7,012 bases of DNA, taken from contig DAOVNN010000152.1 of assembly GCA_030630165.1 (NCBI GenBank), positions 1 to 7,012 on the forward strand. Direction: 5' to 3'. Under the pieces are notes generated by a model. That model made no database searches and was not told the DNA's origin. It was given only the letters and a program-made list of their open reading frames with translations. Shown here piece by piece: positions 1 to 5,477 of the stretch (positions are counted from its first letter, which is position 1; each line of letters opens with the position of its first letter). The position numbers were made by a program, and so were the translations under genes. Source of the stretch: Candidatus Krumholzibacteriota bacterium. Its GTDB lineage: Bacteria; Krumholzibacteriota; Krumholzibacteriia; Krumholzibacteriales; Krumholzibacteriaceae.

Positions 1-360
1 GCCTCGATACAGTTCGAGGGAGCGGGCGTGAGCCCCGAGGAGCTCGACGACCTCGGGTTCATGCTGTGGGACATGGTGCAGAACGAGTTCGTCACCGAGA
101 GCAGCGAGCTCGCCGAGCTTATTCAAAGAGAACTCGGGGAGGTCATAGACATTCGTAACAGGGGCGTCAAACAGGCCGGCCTGATCGTCCTGAAGGGATG
201 CAGGATGCCGGCCGTGCTGGTCGAGGCGGCCTTCCTCTCCAATCCCGGCGAGGAGAGGCTGCTGGCCGACAAGCGGTTCCGCGAGAAGGTCGCCCGCGGG
301 ATCGCCGAGGCTATAAGGAGATACCGCGCCAGGTACACGGGACCGGGCGCTGAGGAGTGA
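1..360 (+). CDS. N-acetylmuramoyl-L-alanine amidase (Amidase_3 family), C-terminal part, 5' truncated by window
   Basis: The reading frame is open from base 1, so only the last 119 codons of the gene are here; the GTG at 28 is an internal Val codon, not a start. The visible part matches the C-terminal third of Amidase_3 (AmiC/CwlV-type) zinc hydrolases. These cleave the amide bond between N-acetylmuramic acid and the stem peptide of peptidoglycan, outside the cytoplasmic membrane. Seen directly are a helix of the type SSELAELIQREL, then RGVKQAGLIVLK, then MPAVLVEAAFLSN. The Glu codon at 223-225 corresponds to the family's catalytic glutamate in the (V/I)LVExxFxSN motif; family members often have ETAF or EGGF where this one has EAAF. 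The zinc-binding residues and any signal peptide lie upstream of the window. The stop codon overlaps the GTG start of the next gene, which implies translational coupling. The family is confident; which subgroup (cell division or lytic) is not. Confidence 0.92.
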   Translation, partial: ASIQFEGAGVSPEELDDLGFMLWDMVQNEFVTESSELAELIQRELGEVIDIRNRGVKQAGLIVLKGCRMPAVLVEAAFLSNPGEERLLADKRFREKVARGIAEAIRRYRARYTGPGAEE

Positions 361-911
361 GGGAAACGGACCTCGGAAGAAAGATAGTGATCGCCATCAT
401 CCTGCTGGCTGTCGTGATCACCGCTATCTACACGGTGAAGCGGTGGACGGGGGGCAAAGAGGAGGCGCTTCCCGGGATTCAAGCGGTCGCCGAGGAGACG
501 AGGAGCGTAACCCTCTACTTCGCCGGACGCGATGCCGACGGGCTGGTGACAGAGACACGGGAGATCCCTGTCGGGGAGGGGGTCGAGAGAGAAGTGAAGG
601 CCGTCATGGCCGCCCTGATCTCCGGGCCGAAAGACGAAGACGCGATTTCCGCTATTCCCGCCGGAACCAGTATTCACGAGGTCTTCTGGGTCGAGGATAC
701 GGAGACTCTCTACCTCGACTTCAACAGGGGGATAACGACGGGCGATGGCAGCACAGGCGAGTACTACACGATCACGACAATAATCAGGACGATAGGCGCG
801 AACTTCCCGCAGGCCGGCAGGTTGCAGTTTCTCGTCGAGGGATACCCCGTCGAGACCCTCGCGGGACACTACGGCGTCAACAAGCCGCTCAACATCAGAA
901 AATGGAGGTAG
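357..911 (+). CDS. Membrane-anchored GerMN-domain protein
   Basis: A 184-residue protein with one N-terminal hydrophobic segment at about residues 10-27 (IVIAIILLAVVITAIYTV), preceded by a short charged tail that includes RK. It is best read as an inner-membrane anchor with the rest exported. Residues about 50-178 fit the GerMN domain: VTLYFAGRDADGLV, a VMAALISGP helix (the family's 'LLxGP' element, about 83-91), LYLDFNRGI (about 118-125), and a YYTITTIIRTIGANFP helix before LQFLVEGYPVETLAGHYG. GerMN domains are known from GerM of Bacillus and from LpqB, but also occur in many non-sporulating bacteria, so this is not evidence of spores. The role is probably in cell-envelope or peptidoglycan processes, supported by the overlapping amidase upstream and murI downstream. 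GTG 357 is the earliest possible start because an in-frame stop lies at 351-353. It has no separate ribosome binding site and probably depends on the 4-nt overlap. GTG 387, with GGAAGA six bases upstream, is an alternative start. Confidence 0.88.
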   Translation: MRETDLGRKIVIAIILLAVVITAIYTVKRWTGGKEEALPGIQAVAEETRSVTLYFAGRDADGLVTETREIPVGEGVEREVKAVMAALISGPKDEDAISAIPAGTSIHEVFWVEDTETLYLDFNRGITTGDGSTGEYYTITTIIRTIGANFPQAGRLQFLVEGYPVETLAGHYGVNKPLNIRKWR

Positions 912-942
912 CCCGGCGCCCGCCCGGTGTCGGCATTGTTAT

Positions 943-1818
943 ATGGACGGCAACAGTGACAGGCCGATAGGTGTATTCGACTCGGGAGTAGGCGGGCTGA
1001 CAGTCGTCAGGGAGCTGATGGCGCTTCTTCCCGGCGAGGATATCGTCTATTTCGGGGATACGGCGAGGGTGCCCTACGGCACGAAGAGCGCCGAGACGGT
1101 AGTGAAATTCGCCCGCGAGGACCTCGACTTTCTCAGGAGCAGGGACGTCAAGCTCATCGTCGTCGCCTGCAACACCGCTTCATCGATCGCACTTCCGCAT
1201 CTCGCGGACGATTCGGACATCCCCGTCATAGGCGTACTCCTTCCCGGTGCGAGATCCGCAGCAGCAACAACTCACAACAACCGGATAGCGGTCATAGGCA
1301 CCACGGCGACGATAAACTCGGGGGCATATGAAAACGCGCTCCACGATATATACGACGGACTCGAGATCATGTCGCATCCCTGCCCCCTCTTTGTCTCGCT
1401 CGCCGAGGAAGGCTGGGTCGACGACGATGTTGCCTTCATGATTGCGAGGCGATATCTCGAGCCACTCGCCGGCTTCGGCGCCGACACACTGGTACTCGGC
1501 TGCACGCATTACCCCCTGCTCAAGAGTGTCATTTCGAGGGTGATGGGCGACGGCGTCGTCCTCGTCGATTCAGCGACGGAGACAGCGGCCGAGGTCAGGG
1601 AGACACTGGCGTCATCGGGCCTCCTCTCGGAAAGCGACTCGGGTGGAAACATCTATGTCTATCTAAGCGACATCCCATACAGGTTCAGAGAGGTCGGCGA
1701 GAGATTCCTCGGCCGGCCGATTGAAAACGTCGAGCAGGTAAAAGGGCCCGGCGGCAAAGAAAGCGAGGGCGAATGCCGAGACATGACGGCAGGAAGAGCG
1801 GCGAGCTCAGGCCGATAA
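943..1818 (+). CDS. murI: Glutamate racemase
   Basis: A cytoplasmic, cofactor-independent enzyme that interconverts L- and D-glutamate and supplies D-Glu for the peptidoglycan stem peptide (added by MurD). Hallmarks are all visible: IGVFDSGVGGLTV at residues 9-21 with Asp13, YFGDTARVPYG (36-46), the first catalytic cysteine in VACNTASS (Cys76), and the second in VLGCTHYPLL (Cys187, followed by His189). The protein is 291 residues, somewhat longer than the usual 260-275. The extra length is a hydrophilic Gly/Ser/Arg-rich tail after about residue 266 that is encoded largely within the overlap with rph, so it probably reflects a late stop codon rather than a domain. The start is ATG 943, 31 nt after the GerMN stop. 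No Shine-Dalgarno sequence is visible at normal spacing; the nearest strong one is GGAGG at 904-908. The identification is secure. Confidence 0.97.
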   Translation: MDGNSDRPIGVFDSGVGGLTVVRELMALLPGEDIVYFGDTARVPYGTKSAETVVKFAREDLDFLRSRDVKLIVVACNTASSIALPHLADDSDIPVIGVLLPGARSAAATTHNNRIAVIGTTATINSGAYENALHDIYDGLEIMSHPCPLFVSLAEEGWVDDDVAFMIARRYLEPLAGFGADTLVLGCTHYPLLKSVISRVMGDGVVLVDSATETAAEVRETLASSGLLSESDSGGNIYVYLSDIPYRFREVGERFLGRPIENVEQVKGPGGKESEGECRDMTAGRAASSGR

Positions 1819-2483
1819 AGATAAAGAGGAAATTTATCAGCAGTGCCGAGGACTCGGTCCTCTTCGAGATGGGCCGCACGAGGGTGCTCTGCACCGCCAC
1901 CGTCGAGGACAATGTGCCGACCTTCCTCAGGGGCGCCGGCAAGGGCTGGATCACGGCCGAATACAGCATGCTCCCCCGCTCGAGTCCGCACCGGATACCG
2001 CGCGAGTCGATGAGGGGAAAGGTGAAGGGAAGGACTCAGGAGATACAGAGACTGATCGGGCGCTCGATACGCGCCGGCGTCGATCTCGAGAAGATCGGCG
2101 AAAGGACGATAATAGTCGATTGTGACGTCATCGAGGCAGATGGCGGTACGCGTACCGCGTCTGTCAACGGCGGCTTCATGGCTATCGCCTCCGCCCTGCG
2201 CCGTCTCGGGATCGCGTCCGACGCGATCGATTCCTTCGTCGCCGCGGTGAGTGTCGGGATCTCAGGCGGAAAAGTCGCCCTGGATCTCGATTATGTGGAG
2301 GACTCGTCGGCCGAGGTCGACATGAACATAGTGATGAACGAACGCGGAGAGCTTATCGAGATTCAGGGCACCGCCGAGGACGGCACCTTCACCGAGGAGG
2401 ATCTCGGTCGTATGCTCAAGGTGGCTCGCAGGGGGATCCGCACGATCGTTAAAGAACAGAAAGCGGGGCTCCGCTGGAAATGA
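1773..2483 (+). CDS. rph: Ribonuclease PH (phosphate-dependent tRNA nucleotidyltransferase)
   Basis: A 236-residue phosphorolytic 3'-5' exoribonuclease that trims tRNA precursors, releasing nucleoside diphosphates; the family forms a hexameric ring in the cytoplasm. Diagnostic stretches are DGRKSGELRPI at the N-terminus, TRVLCTATVEDNVPTFL (36-52), GWITAEYSMLPRS (58-70), GRTQEIQRLIGRS (86-98), and DCDVIEADGGTRTAS (116-130), whose GGTRTAS holds the phosphate-binding Arg127 (Arg126 in E. coli). The conserved LDYVEDSSAEVDMN holds the acidic catalytic pair. Start ATG 1773 is supported by alignment of DGRKSGELRP with the family's N-terminal motif and by GAGG at 1765-1768. This start puts the first 46 nt inside murI. 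The gene ends in an ATGA overlap with the next gene. Length and all key residues are normal, so a functional enzyme is expected. Confidence 0.97.
   Translation: MPRHDGRKSGELRPIKIKRKFISSAEDSVLFEMGRTRVLCTATVEDNVPTFLRGAGKGWITAEYSMLPRSSPHRIPRESMRGKVKGRTQEIQRLIGRSIRAGVDLEKIGERTIIVDCDVIEADGGTRTASVNGGFMAIASALRRLGIASDAIDSFVAAVSVGISGGKVALDLDYVEDSSAEVDMNIVMNERGELIEIQGTAEDGTFTEEDLGRMLKVARRGIRTIVKEQKAGLRWK
2143..2158. repeat. Perfect 16-bp palindrome inside rph
   Basis: GCGGTACGCGTACCGC equals its own reverse complement across all 16 bases. It encodes the invariant GGTRTA segment of the RNase PH phosphate-binding motif, so the protein constrains most of it. The palindrome depends on synonymous choices (GGT ACG CGT ACC GC). 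No function can be shown. Confidence 0.5.
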
Positions 2484-3091
2484 AGATAGTCATCGCCTCG
2501 CATAACGCCGGGAAGATCGCTGAGATCTCCGGCATCCTCTCCGGCTCGGGGCTCGAGCTTGCGGGGCTCGATGATTTCCCGGCTTATCCGGAACCCGAGG
2601 AGACCGGCGAGACATTCCTCGAGAACGCGATGATTAAGGCCAGGGCGGCTCATGAAGCCACCGGCCTTCCCGCCCTCGCCGATGATTCAGGGATCGAGGT
2701 CGATGCCCTCGGTGGAGCACCAGGGATACGCTCGGCGAGATATGGCGGCGAAGGACTGAGCGACGCGGAAAGATATATCAAGCTCCTGGCCGAGCTCGAA
2801 GGGAAGCCCGGGGAAGAGAGGACGGCGCGCTTCAGATGCGTCATGGTCCTCTACCCTGCGCCGGATACGGAGGGCGACGCGCTCGTCACAGAGGGGATCC
2901 TCGAGGGACGCATTGCGCAGGAGCCGAACGGCGAGAACGGCTTCGGCTACGACCCCGTATTCTACGTCCCCGGGGCCGGAAAGACGGCTGCCGAGATGGA
3001 CCGGTCCGAGAAGAACTCGATCAGCCACAGATACCGGGCGCTCGTCGAAATGAAGGCGATGCTGGAGCGCGGCGGGGATTCACTTGAGTAA
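2480..3091 (+). CDS. rdgB: XTP/dITP pyrophosphatase (RdgB/HAM1 non-canonical purine NTP phosphatase)
   Basis: A 203-residue cytoplasmic house-cleaning enzyme that hydrolyses dITP, dXTP and ITP to the monophosphate and pyrophosphate, keeping deaminated purines out of DNA and RNA. The family signature is complete: N-terminal SHNAGK (7-12), ETGETFLENA (41-50), LADDSGIEVDALGGAPGIRSARY (66-88) with the Asp68/Asp69 metal and catalytic pair, GFGYDPVF (154-161) for base recognition, and KNSISHR (178-184). Length is typical. ATG 2480 overlaps the rph stop (ATGA), and rph-rdgB adjacency is widespread in bacteria. A 5-bp stem with a GGCT loop (2462-2475) ends five bases before the start codon, so efficient initiation may depend on ribosomes arriving from rph. 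The gene ends with TAA, followed at once by a small hairpin, which suggests it is the last gene of this transcription unit. Confidence 0.97.
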   Translation: MKIVIASHNAGKIAEISGILSGSGLELAGLDDFPAYPEPEETGETFLENAMIKARAAHEATGLPALADDSGIEVDALGGAPGIRSARYGGEGLSDAERYIKLLAELEGKPGEERTARFRCVMVLYPAPDTEGDALVTEGILEGRIAQEPNGENGFGYDPVFYVPGAGKTAAEMDRSEKNSISHRYRALVEMKAMLERGGDSLE

Positions 3092-3106
3092 ACGGTGCAA
3101 CACCGT
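3092..3106 (+). terminator. Small hairpin directly after the rdgB stop (possible terminator or 3'-end stabiliser)
   Basis: ACGGTG (3092-3097), loop CAA, CACCGT (3101-3106) form a perfect 6-bp stem immediately after the TAA. No T-tract follows, so this is not a classical intrinsic terminator. It could act with Rho or protect the mRNA 3' end. It could also be chance, although its place at the operon end is suggestive. Confidence 0.3.
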
Positions 3107-3151
3107 CGTAAATGGCGCTTGAATAACCACAGGCCTCGCCGTGTAGGAAAT

Positions 3152-3184
3152 TTGACAGTACGCAGCAGCGGTCATGTATACATG
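3152..3184 (+). promoter_or_regulatory. Candidate sigma70-type promoter overlapped by a palindromic operator-like site
   Basis: A perfect TTGACA (3152-3157) lies in the 111-nt gap before the ABC genes. Downstream, TGTATA (3175-3180, 17-bp spacer) or TATACA (3177-3182, 19-bp spacer) can serve as the -10 box. The -10 region sits inside CATGTATACATG (3173-3184), a perfect 12-bp palindrome and so a possible dimeric repressor site. Transcription would start near 3187-3190, leaving a very short leader of about 13-16 nt that begins at or just before the ribosome binding site. Position and the exact -35 match support it; the -10 boxes are imperfect. Confidence 0.42.
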
Positions 3185-3188
3185 TTTC

Positions 3189-3195
3189 AAGGAGG
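3189..3195 (+). promoter_or_regulatory. Strong ribosome binding site that sets a TTG start
   Basis: AAGGAGG lies 7 nt upstream of TTG 3203. It decides the start of the ABC ATPase against the upstream in-frame ATG at 3182, for which this sequence would be inside the coding region. Confidence 0.75.
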
Positions 3196-3202
3196 AAGCG
3201 GT

Positions 3203-4135
3203 TTGCTCTCGATAGAGAATGTCACGAAGAGGTATGAAGGCCATACCGCCGTCGACGATCTCTCCCTCATGATAGAACCGGGCGTGATCTACGGACTGCT
3301 CGGGCCGAACGGCGCGGGCAAGACGACGACGATCCGGATGACGATGGGCATCATCCAGCCCGATGAGGGAAAGATAGAGATCCTCGGCGAGCCCTTCAGC
3401 GAGTCGCTCAAGGAGAAGATCGGATACCTGCCCGAGGAGAGGGGCCTCTATCGCAAGATGAAGGTCCTCGAACACCTCGTCTTCCTCGCCGAGATCAAGG
3501 GGCTGTCTGCGAAGACCGCGGTCGAACGCGCGAGCCACTGGCTCGAGCGCGTCGATCTGGCCGGCTGGGAGGACAAGCCTGTCGAAGCCCTCTCGAAGGG
3601 GATGCAGCAGAAGATACAATTTATCTCCACGATCATTCACGAACCGCAGATGGTGATCCTCGACGAGCCGTTCACGGGGCTCGATCCGATCAACACGCAG
3701 CTTCTCAAGGATGTCATCGTCGAGATGAAGGACGCGGGGCGCACCGTGATCCTCTCGACCCACCTGATGGACCAGGTCGAAAAGCTCTGCGAGAAGATAT
3801 GCCTGATAAACAGGGGCCGGAAGGTCCTCGAGGGGGGCCTCGCAGAGATCAAGATGAGATTCAGCAAGAATGTCGTCTCGATGAGATTCACCGGAGACGC
3901 GCGCGAGCTCGAGAAACATCCCGACGTCGAGAAGATAAGCGAGTTCGGGCAGGGACTCTCGGTGACCCTTTCCGAGGGCGCCGATCCGGTCGTCATGCTC
4001 CGCCATGCTCTCGATTGCGGCAGGGTCGACAGGTTCGAGATCGGGGAGATGTCGCTGCACGATATATTTATTGCCCAGGTCAGGGCGGAAGGGGGTGACC
4101 TCGATGAAGAAGATGCTGCTGGTAGTCAGGCGTGA
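3203..4135 (+). CDS. ABC transporter ATP-binding protein, NatA-like (ABC-2 exporter ATPase)
   Basis: A 310-residue cytoplasmic ATPase that would drive the permease encoded next. Seen in order (numbering from the TTG start): Walker A GPNGAGKT (34-41); Q-loop region GYLPEERGLYRKM (74-86), where Glu replaces the usual Gln as is common in NatA relatives; signature LSKGM (130-134), a variant of LSGGQ also common in this subfamily; Walker B VILDEP (151-156); D-loop GLD (159-161); and H-loop His187 in LSTHLM. The C-terminal ~80 residues after LEGGLAEIK form the extra domain (DUF4162-like) found on such ATPases. TTG 3203 is preferred because of the AAGGAGG site and because MLSIENVTKRYEG is the canonical ABC N-terminus; ATG 3182 and ATG 3095 would add non-homologous residues. 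The gene overlaps the permease by 32 nt. Family is secure; the substrate (Na+, drug, peptide or lipid) is unknown. Confidence 0.92.
   Translation: MLSIENVTKRYEGHTAVDDLSLMIEPGVIYGLLGPNGAGKTTTIRMTMGIIQPDEGKIEILGEPFSESLKEKIGYLPEERGLYRKMKVLEHLVFLAEIKGLSAKTAVERASHWLERVDLAGWEDKPVEALSKGMQQKIQFISTIIHEPQMVILDEPFTGLDPINTQLLKDVIVEMKDAGRTVILSTHLMDQVEKLCEKICLINRGRKVLEGGLAEIKMRFSKNVVSMRFTGDARELEKHPDVEKISEFGQGLSVTLSEGADPVVMLRHALDCGRVDRFEIGEMSLHDIFIAQVRAEGGDLDEEDAAGSQA
4089..4098 (+). promoter_or_regulatory. Near-consensus ribosome binding site for the permease gene
   Basis: AAGGGGGTGA differs at one base from the anti-16S complement AAGGAGGTGA and lies 5 nt before ATG 4104, inside the end of the ATPase gene. 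It fixes the permease start at 4104 rather than at the earlier in-frame ATG 4005. Confidence 0.75.
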
Positions 4136-5372
4136 GTATCTCGATCGCGTTAAAAAGAAATCTTTCCTCATCGGGACGATCCTCGGCCCCGTCCTCATGG
4201 GCCTTCTGATATTTGCTCCGGCCTTGATCTTCAAGCTCTCCCCCGATACGCAGACGACAGTCACTGTCATCGACATGACCGGAGAGATCTACGGGCAGAT
4301 GGAGGCCTCGCTTGCCGACACCCTTGATGACGGGACGCTGAAGTTCAGTCTCAGGGAATATCCAGCCGAAGAGACCGGTCTCGAGGAGACGAGGAGGATC
4401 CTGAACATCGAGGTCGAGGAAGACGCGATCGACGGCTACCTGGTCATCCCTGCCGATATCATCGGTGCGGGAAAGGCTGCCTTCTACGGCAAGCGTGTCG
4501 GCGACATCAAGAGCCTCGAGCAGATCGAGAGTGCGCTGAGTAACGTCGTCATTGGACTGAGGCTCTCCGCAAGGGGGCTCGATTACGGCGAGGTCAGGGG
4601 GCTTGTAAAGGGCGTCGATATGGAGACGATGCAGGTCACCGAGAAGGGCGCCGAGAAGCGCGGGGGGTTCGATTTTATCTTCATGTCGAGCTTCCTCTTT
4701 ATAATGATGCTCTACATGACGATCCTGATGTGGGGTGTCGCCGTCCAGAGATCAATAATTGAAGAGAAGAACAACCGCGTCATCGAGGTCCTTCTATCCT
4801 CGCTCAGGCCCGAGGATCTGCTCTTCGGAAAGATATTCGGGGTGGGCGCCGTAGGGCTGACCCAGTATGCGATCTGGGGAGTGTTCGGTACGATCATGAC
4901 CGCCTATGGCCTGACGATGGGCGGCCCGGTCGCCGAGCTCGCCGGCAACCTGTCCTTCGCGACCCTCGGCTTCTTCATACTCTACTATGTGCTCGGGTTC
5001 CTTTTCTACGCGACGATGTTCGCCGGGATAGGGTCGGTCTGCAACACCGACCAGGAGGCGCAGCAGATGCAGACGCCTGTCGTGCTCTGCCTCGTCTTCA
5101 CGATCCTTCTGCCGATGATGGTGATCCAGAGGCCCGACAGCACCTTCGCGACAGTGATCAGCCTGATCCCGGTATTTACACCGATCGTGATGTTCATGAG
5201 GATAAATGTGCTGATGCCCCCGGTCTGGCAGATAGTGCTGAGTATAGTGATGATGATCCTTGCCATCAGGTTCTCCGGGAAGCTGGCGGCCAGGATATTC
5301 AGGACGGGTATCCTGATGTACGGCAAGAAACCGGACGCGCGTGAGATCCTCAAGTGGCTGAGGAGGTCATAG
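4104..5372 (+). CDS. ABC-2 type exporter permease, NatB-like
   Basis: A 422-residue integral membrane protein, the likely partner of the overlapping NatA-like ATPase. It opens with MKKMLLVVRREYLDRVKKKSF, a positively charged amphipathic start typical of the family. TM1 follows (about 21-44), then a large hydrophilic extracytoplasmic region (about 45-186), then a block of about six membrane segments at roughly 189-214, 242-268, 284-308, 325-341, 347-364 and 374-390. The cytoplasmic loop after TM2 carries the conserved IIEEKNNRVIEVLLSS (about 218-233), the ABC2_membrane_3 (NatB/YhaP) coupling element. CNTDQEAQQMQTP (about 313-325) is another family-like stretch. The tail is basic (LKWLRRS). The start at 4104 is supported by its ribosome binding site and by the family-like N-terminus. 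No substrate-specific feature is visible; Na+ export is known for Bacillus NatAB but cannot be assumed here. Confidence 0.92.
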   Translation: MKKMLLVVRREYLDRVKKKSFLIGTILGPVLMGLLIFAPALIFKLSPDTQTTVTVIDMTGEIYGQMEASLADTLDDGTLKFSLREYPAEETGLEETRRILNIEVEEDAIDGYLVIPADIIGAGKAAFYGKRVGDIKSLEQIESALSNVVIGLRLSARGLDYGEVRGLVKGVDMETMQVTEKGAEKRGGFDFIFMSSFLFIMMLYMTILMWGVAVQRSIIEEKNNRVIEVLLSSLRPEDLLFGKIFGVGAVGLTQYAIWGVFGTIMTAYGLTMGGPVAELAGNLSFATLGFFILYYVLGFLFYATMFAGIGSVCNTDQEAQQMQTPVVLCLVFTILLPMMVIQRPDSTFATVISLIPVFTPIVMFMRINVLMPPVWQIVLSIVMMILAIRFSGKLAARIFRTGILMYGKKPDAREILKWLRRS

Positions 5373-5402
5373 GGGGGATTTGTCATAGTTCTTGCTGGAT
5401 TT

Positions 5403-5440
5403 TCCGGGTCCGGACAGGTTTATTCAGTATAAGATATAAG
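5403..5440 (+). promoter_or_regulatory. Candidate promoter for the radical SAM-glycosyltransferase pair
   Basis: The gap 5373-5477 contains an AT-rich island in otherwise GC-rich DNA. CGGACA (5411-5416, 4 of 6 to TTGACA) and TATAAG (5435-5440, 5 of 6 to TATAAT) are separated by 18 bp. A second TATAAG lies exactly 7 bp upstream (5428-5433). The inverted repeat TCCGG-GT-CCGGA (5403-5414) overlaps the -35 box and could be a regulator site. Transcription would start near 5447. No clear terminator for the ABC operon is seen in this gap. Confidence 0.38.
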
Positions 5441-5477
5441 TACTTACGTGGGGAACAGTCGAGAAACGGGAACGTCT

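Noticed and set aside
123..869. 248-codon open frame on the - strand over the amidase and GerMN genes
   Set aside because: The composition is typical of a shadow frame, and the + strand frames have domain-level support and coupled start/stop overlaps.
443..970. 175-codon + strand frame within the GerMN gene
   Set aside because: Arg/Gly-rich out-of-frame translation of a supported gene, with no motif. Its last part (ATG 902 to TAG 970) could in theory couple murI translation, but it has no ribosome binding site.
3107..3151. Possible small RNA or riboswitch in the gap between rdgB and the ABC genes
   Set aside because: Beyond the 6-bp hairpin and the promoter-like boxes, no conserved aptamer-like structure or T-tract terminator could be recognised, and the predicted leader is too short for a riboswitch.
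3095..3202. N-terminal extension of the ABC ATPase from ATG 3095, or a short one from ATG 3182
   Set aside because: The extension would run through the hairpin, the candidate promoter and the AAGGAGG site, and encodes residues unlike any ABC N-terminus. TTG 3203 fits much better.
4005..4103. N-terminal extension of the permease from ATG 4005
   Set aside because: It lies wholly inside the ATPase gene and adds non-family residues, whereas ATG 4104 has a near-perfect ribosome binding site.
3080..4276. 398-codon open frame on the - strand, antisense to the ABC ATPase
   Set aside because: It lies over a gene with complete ABC motifs, and its translation shows no recognisable domain. Long antisense frames arise readily in GC-rich DNA with this codon use.
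5448..5477. GTG 5448 as start of the radical SAM protein
   Set aside because: No ribosome binding site lies upstream and it coincides with the predicted transcription start. The ten extra residues carry no motif. It remains a possible alternative.
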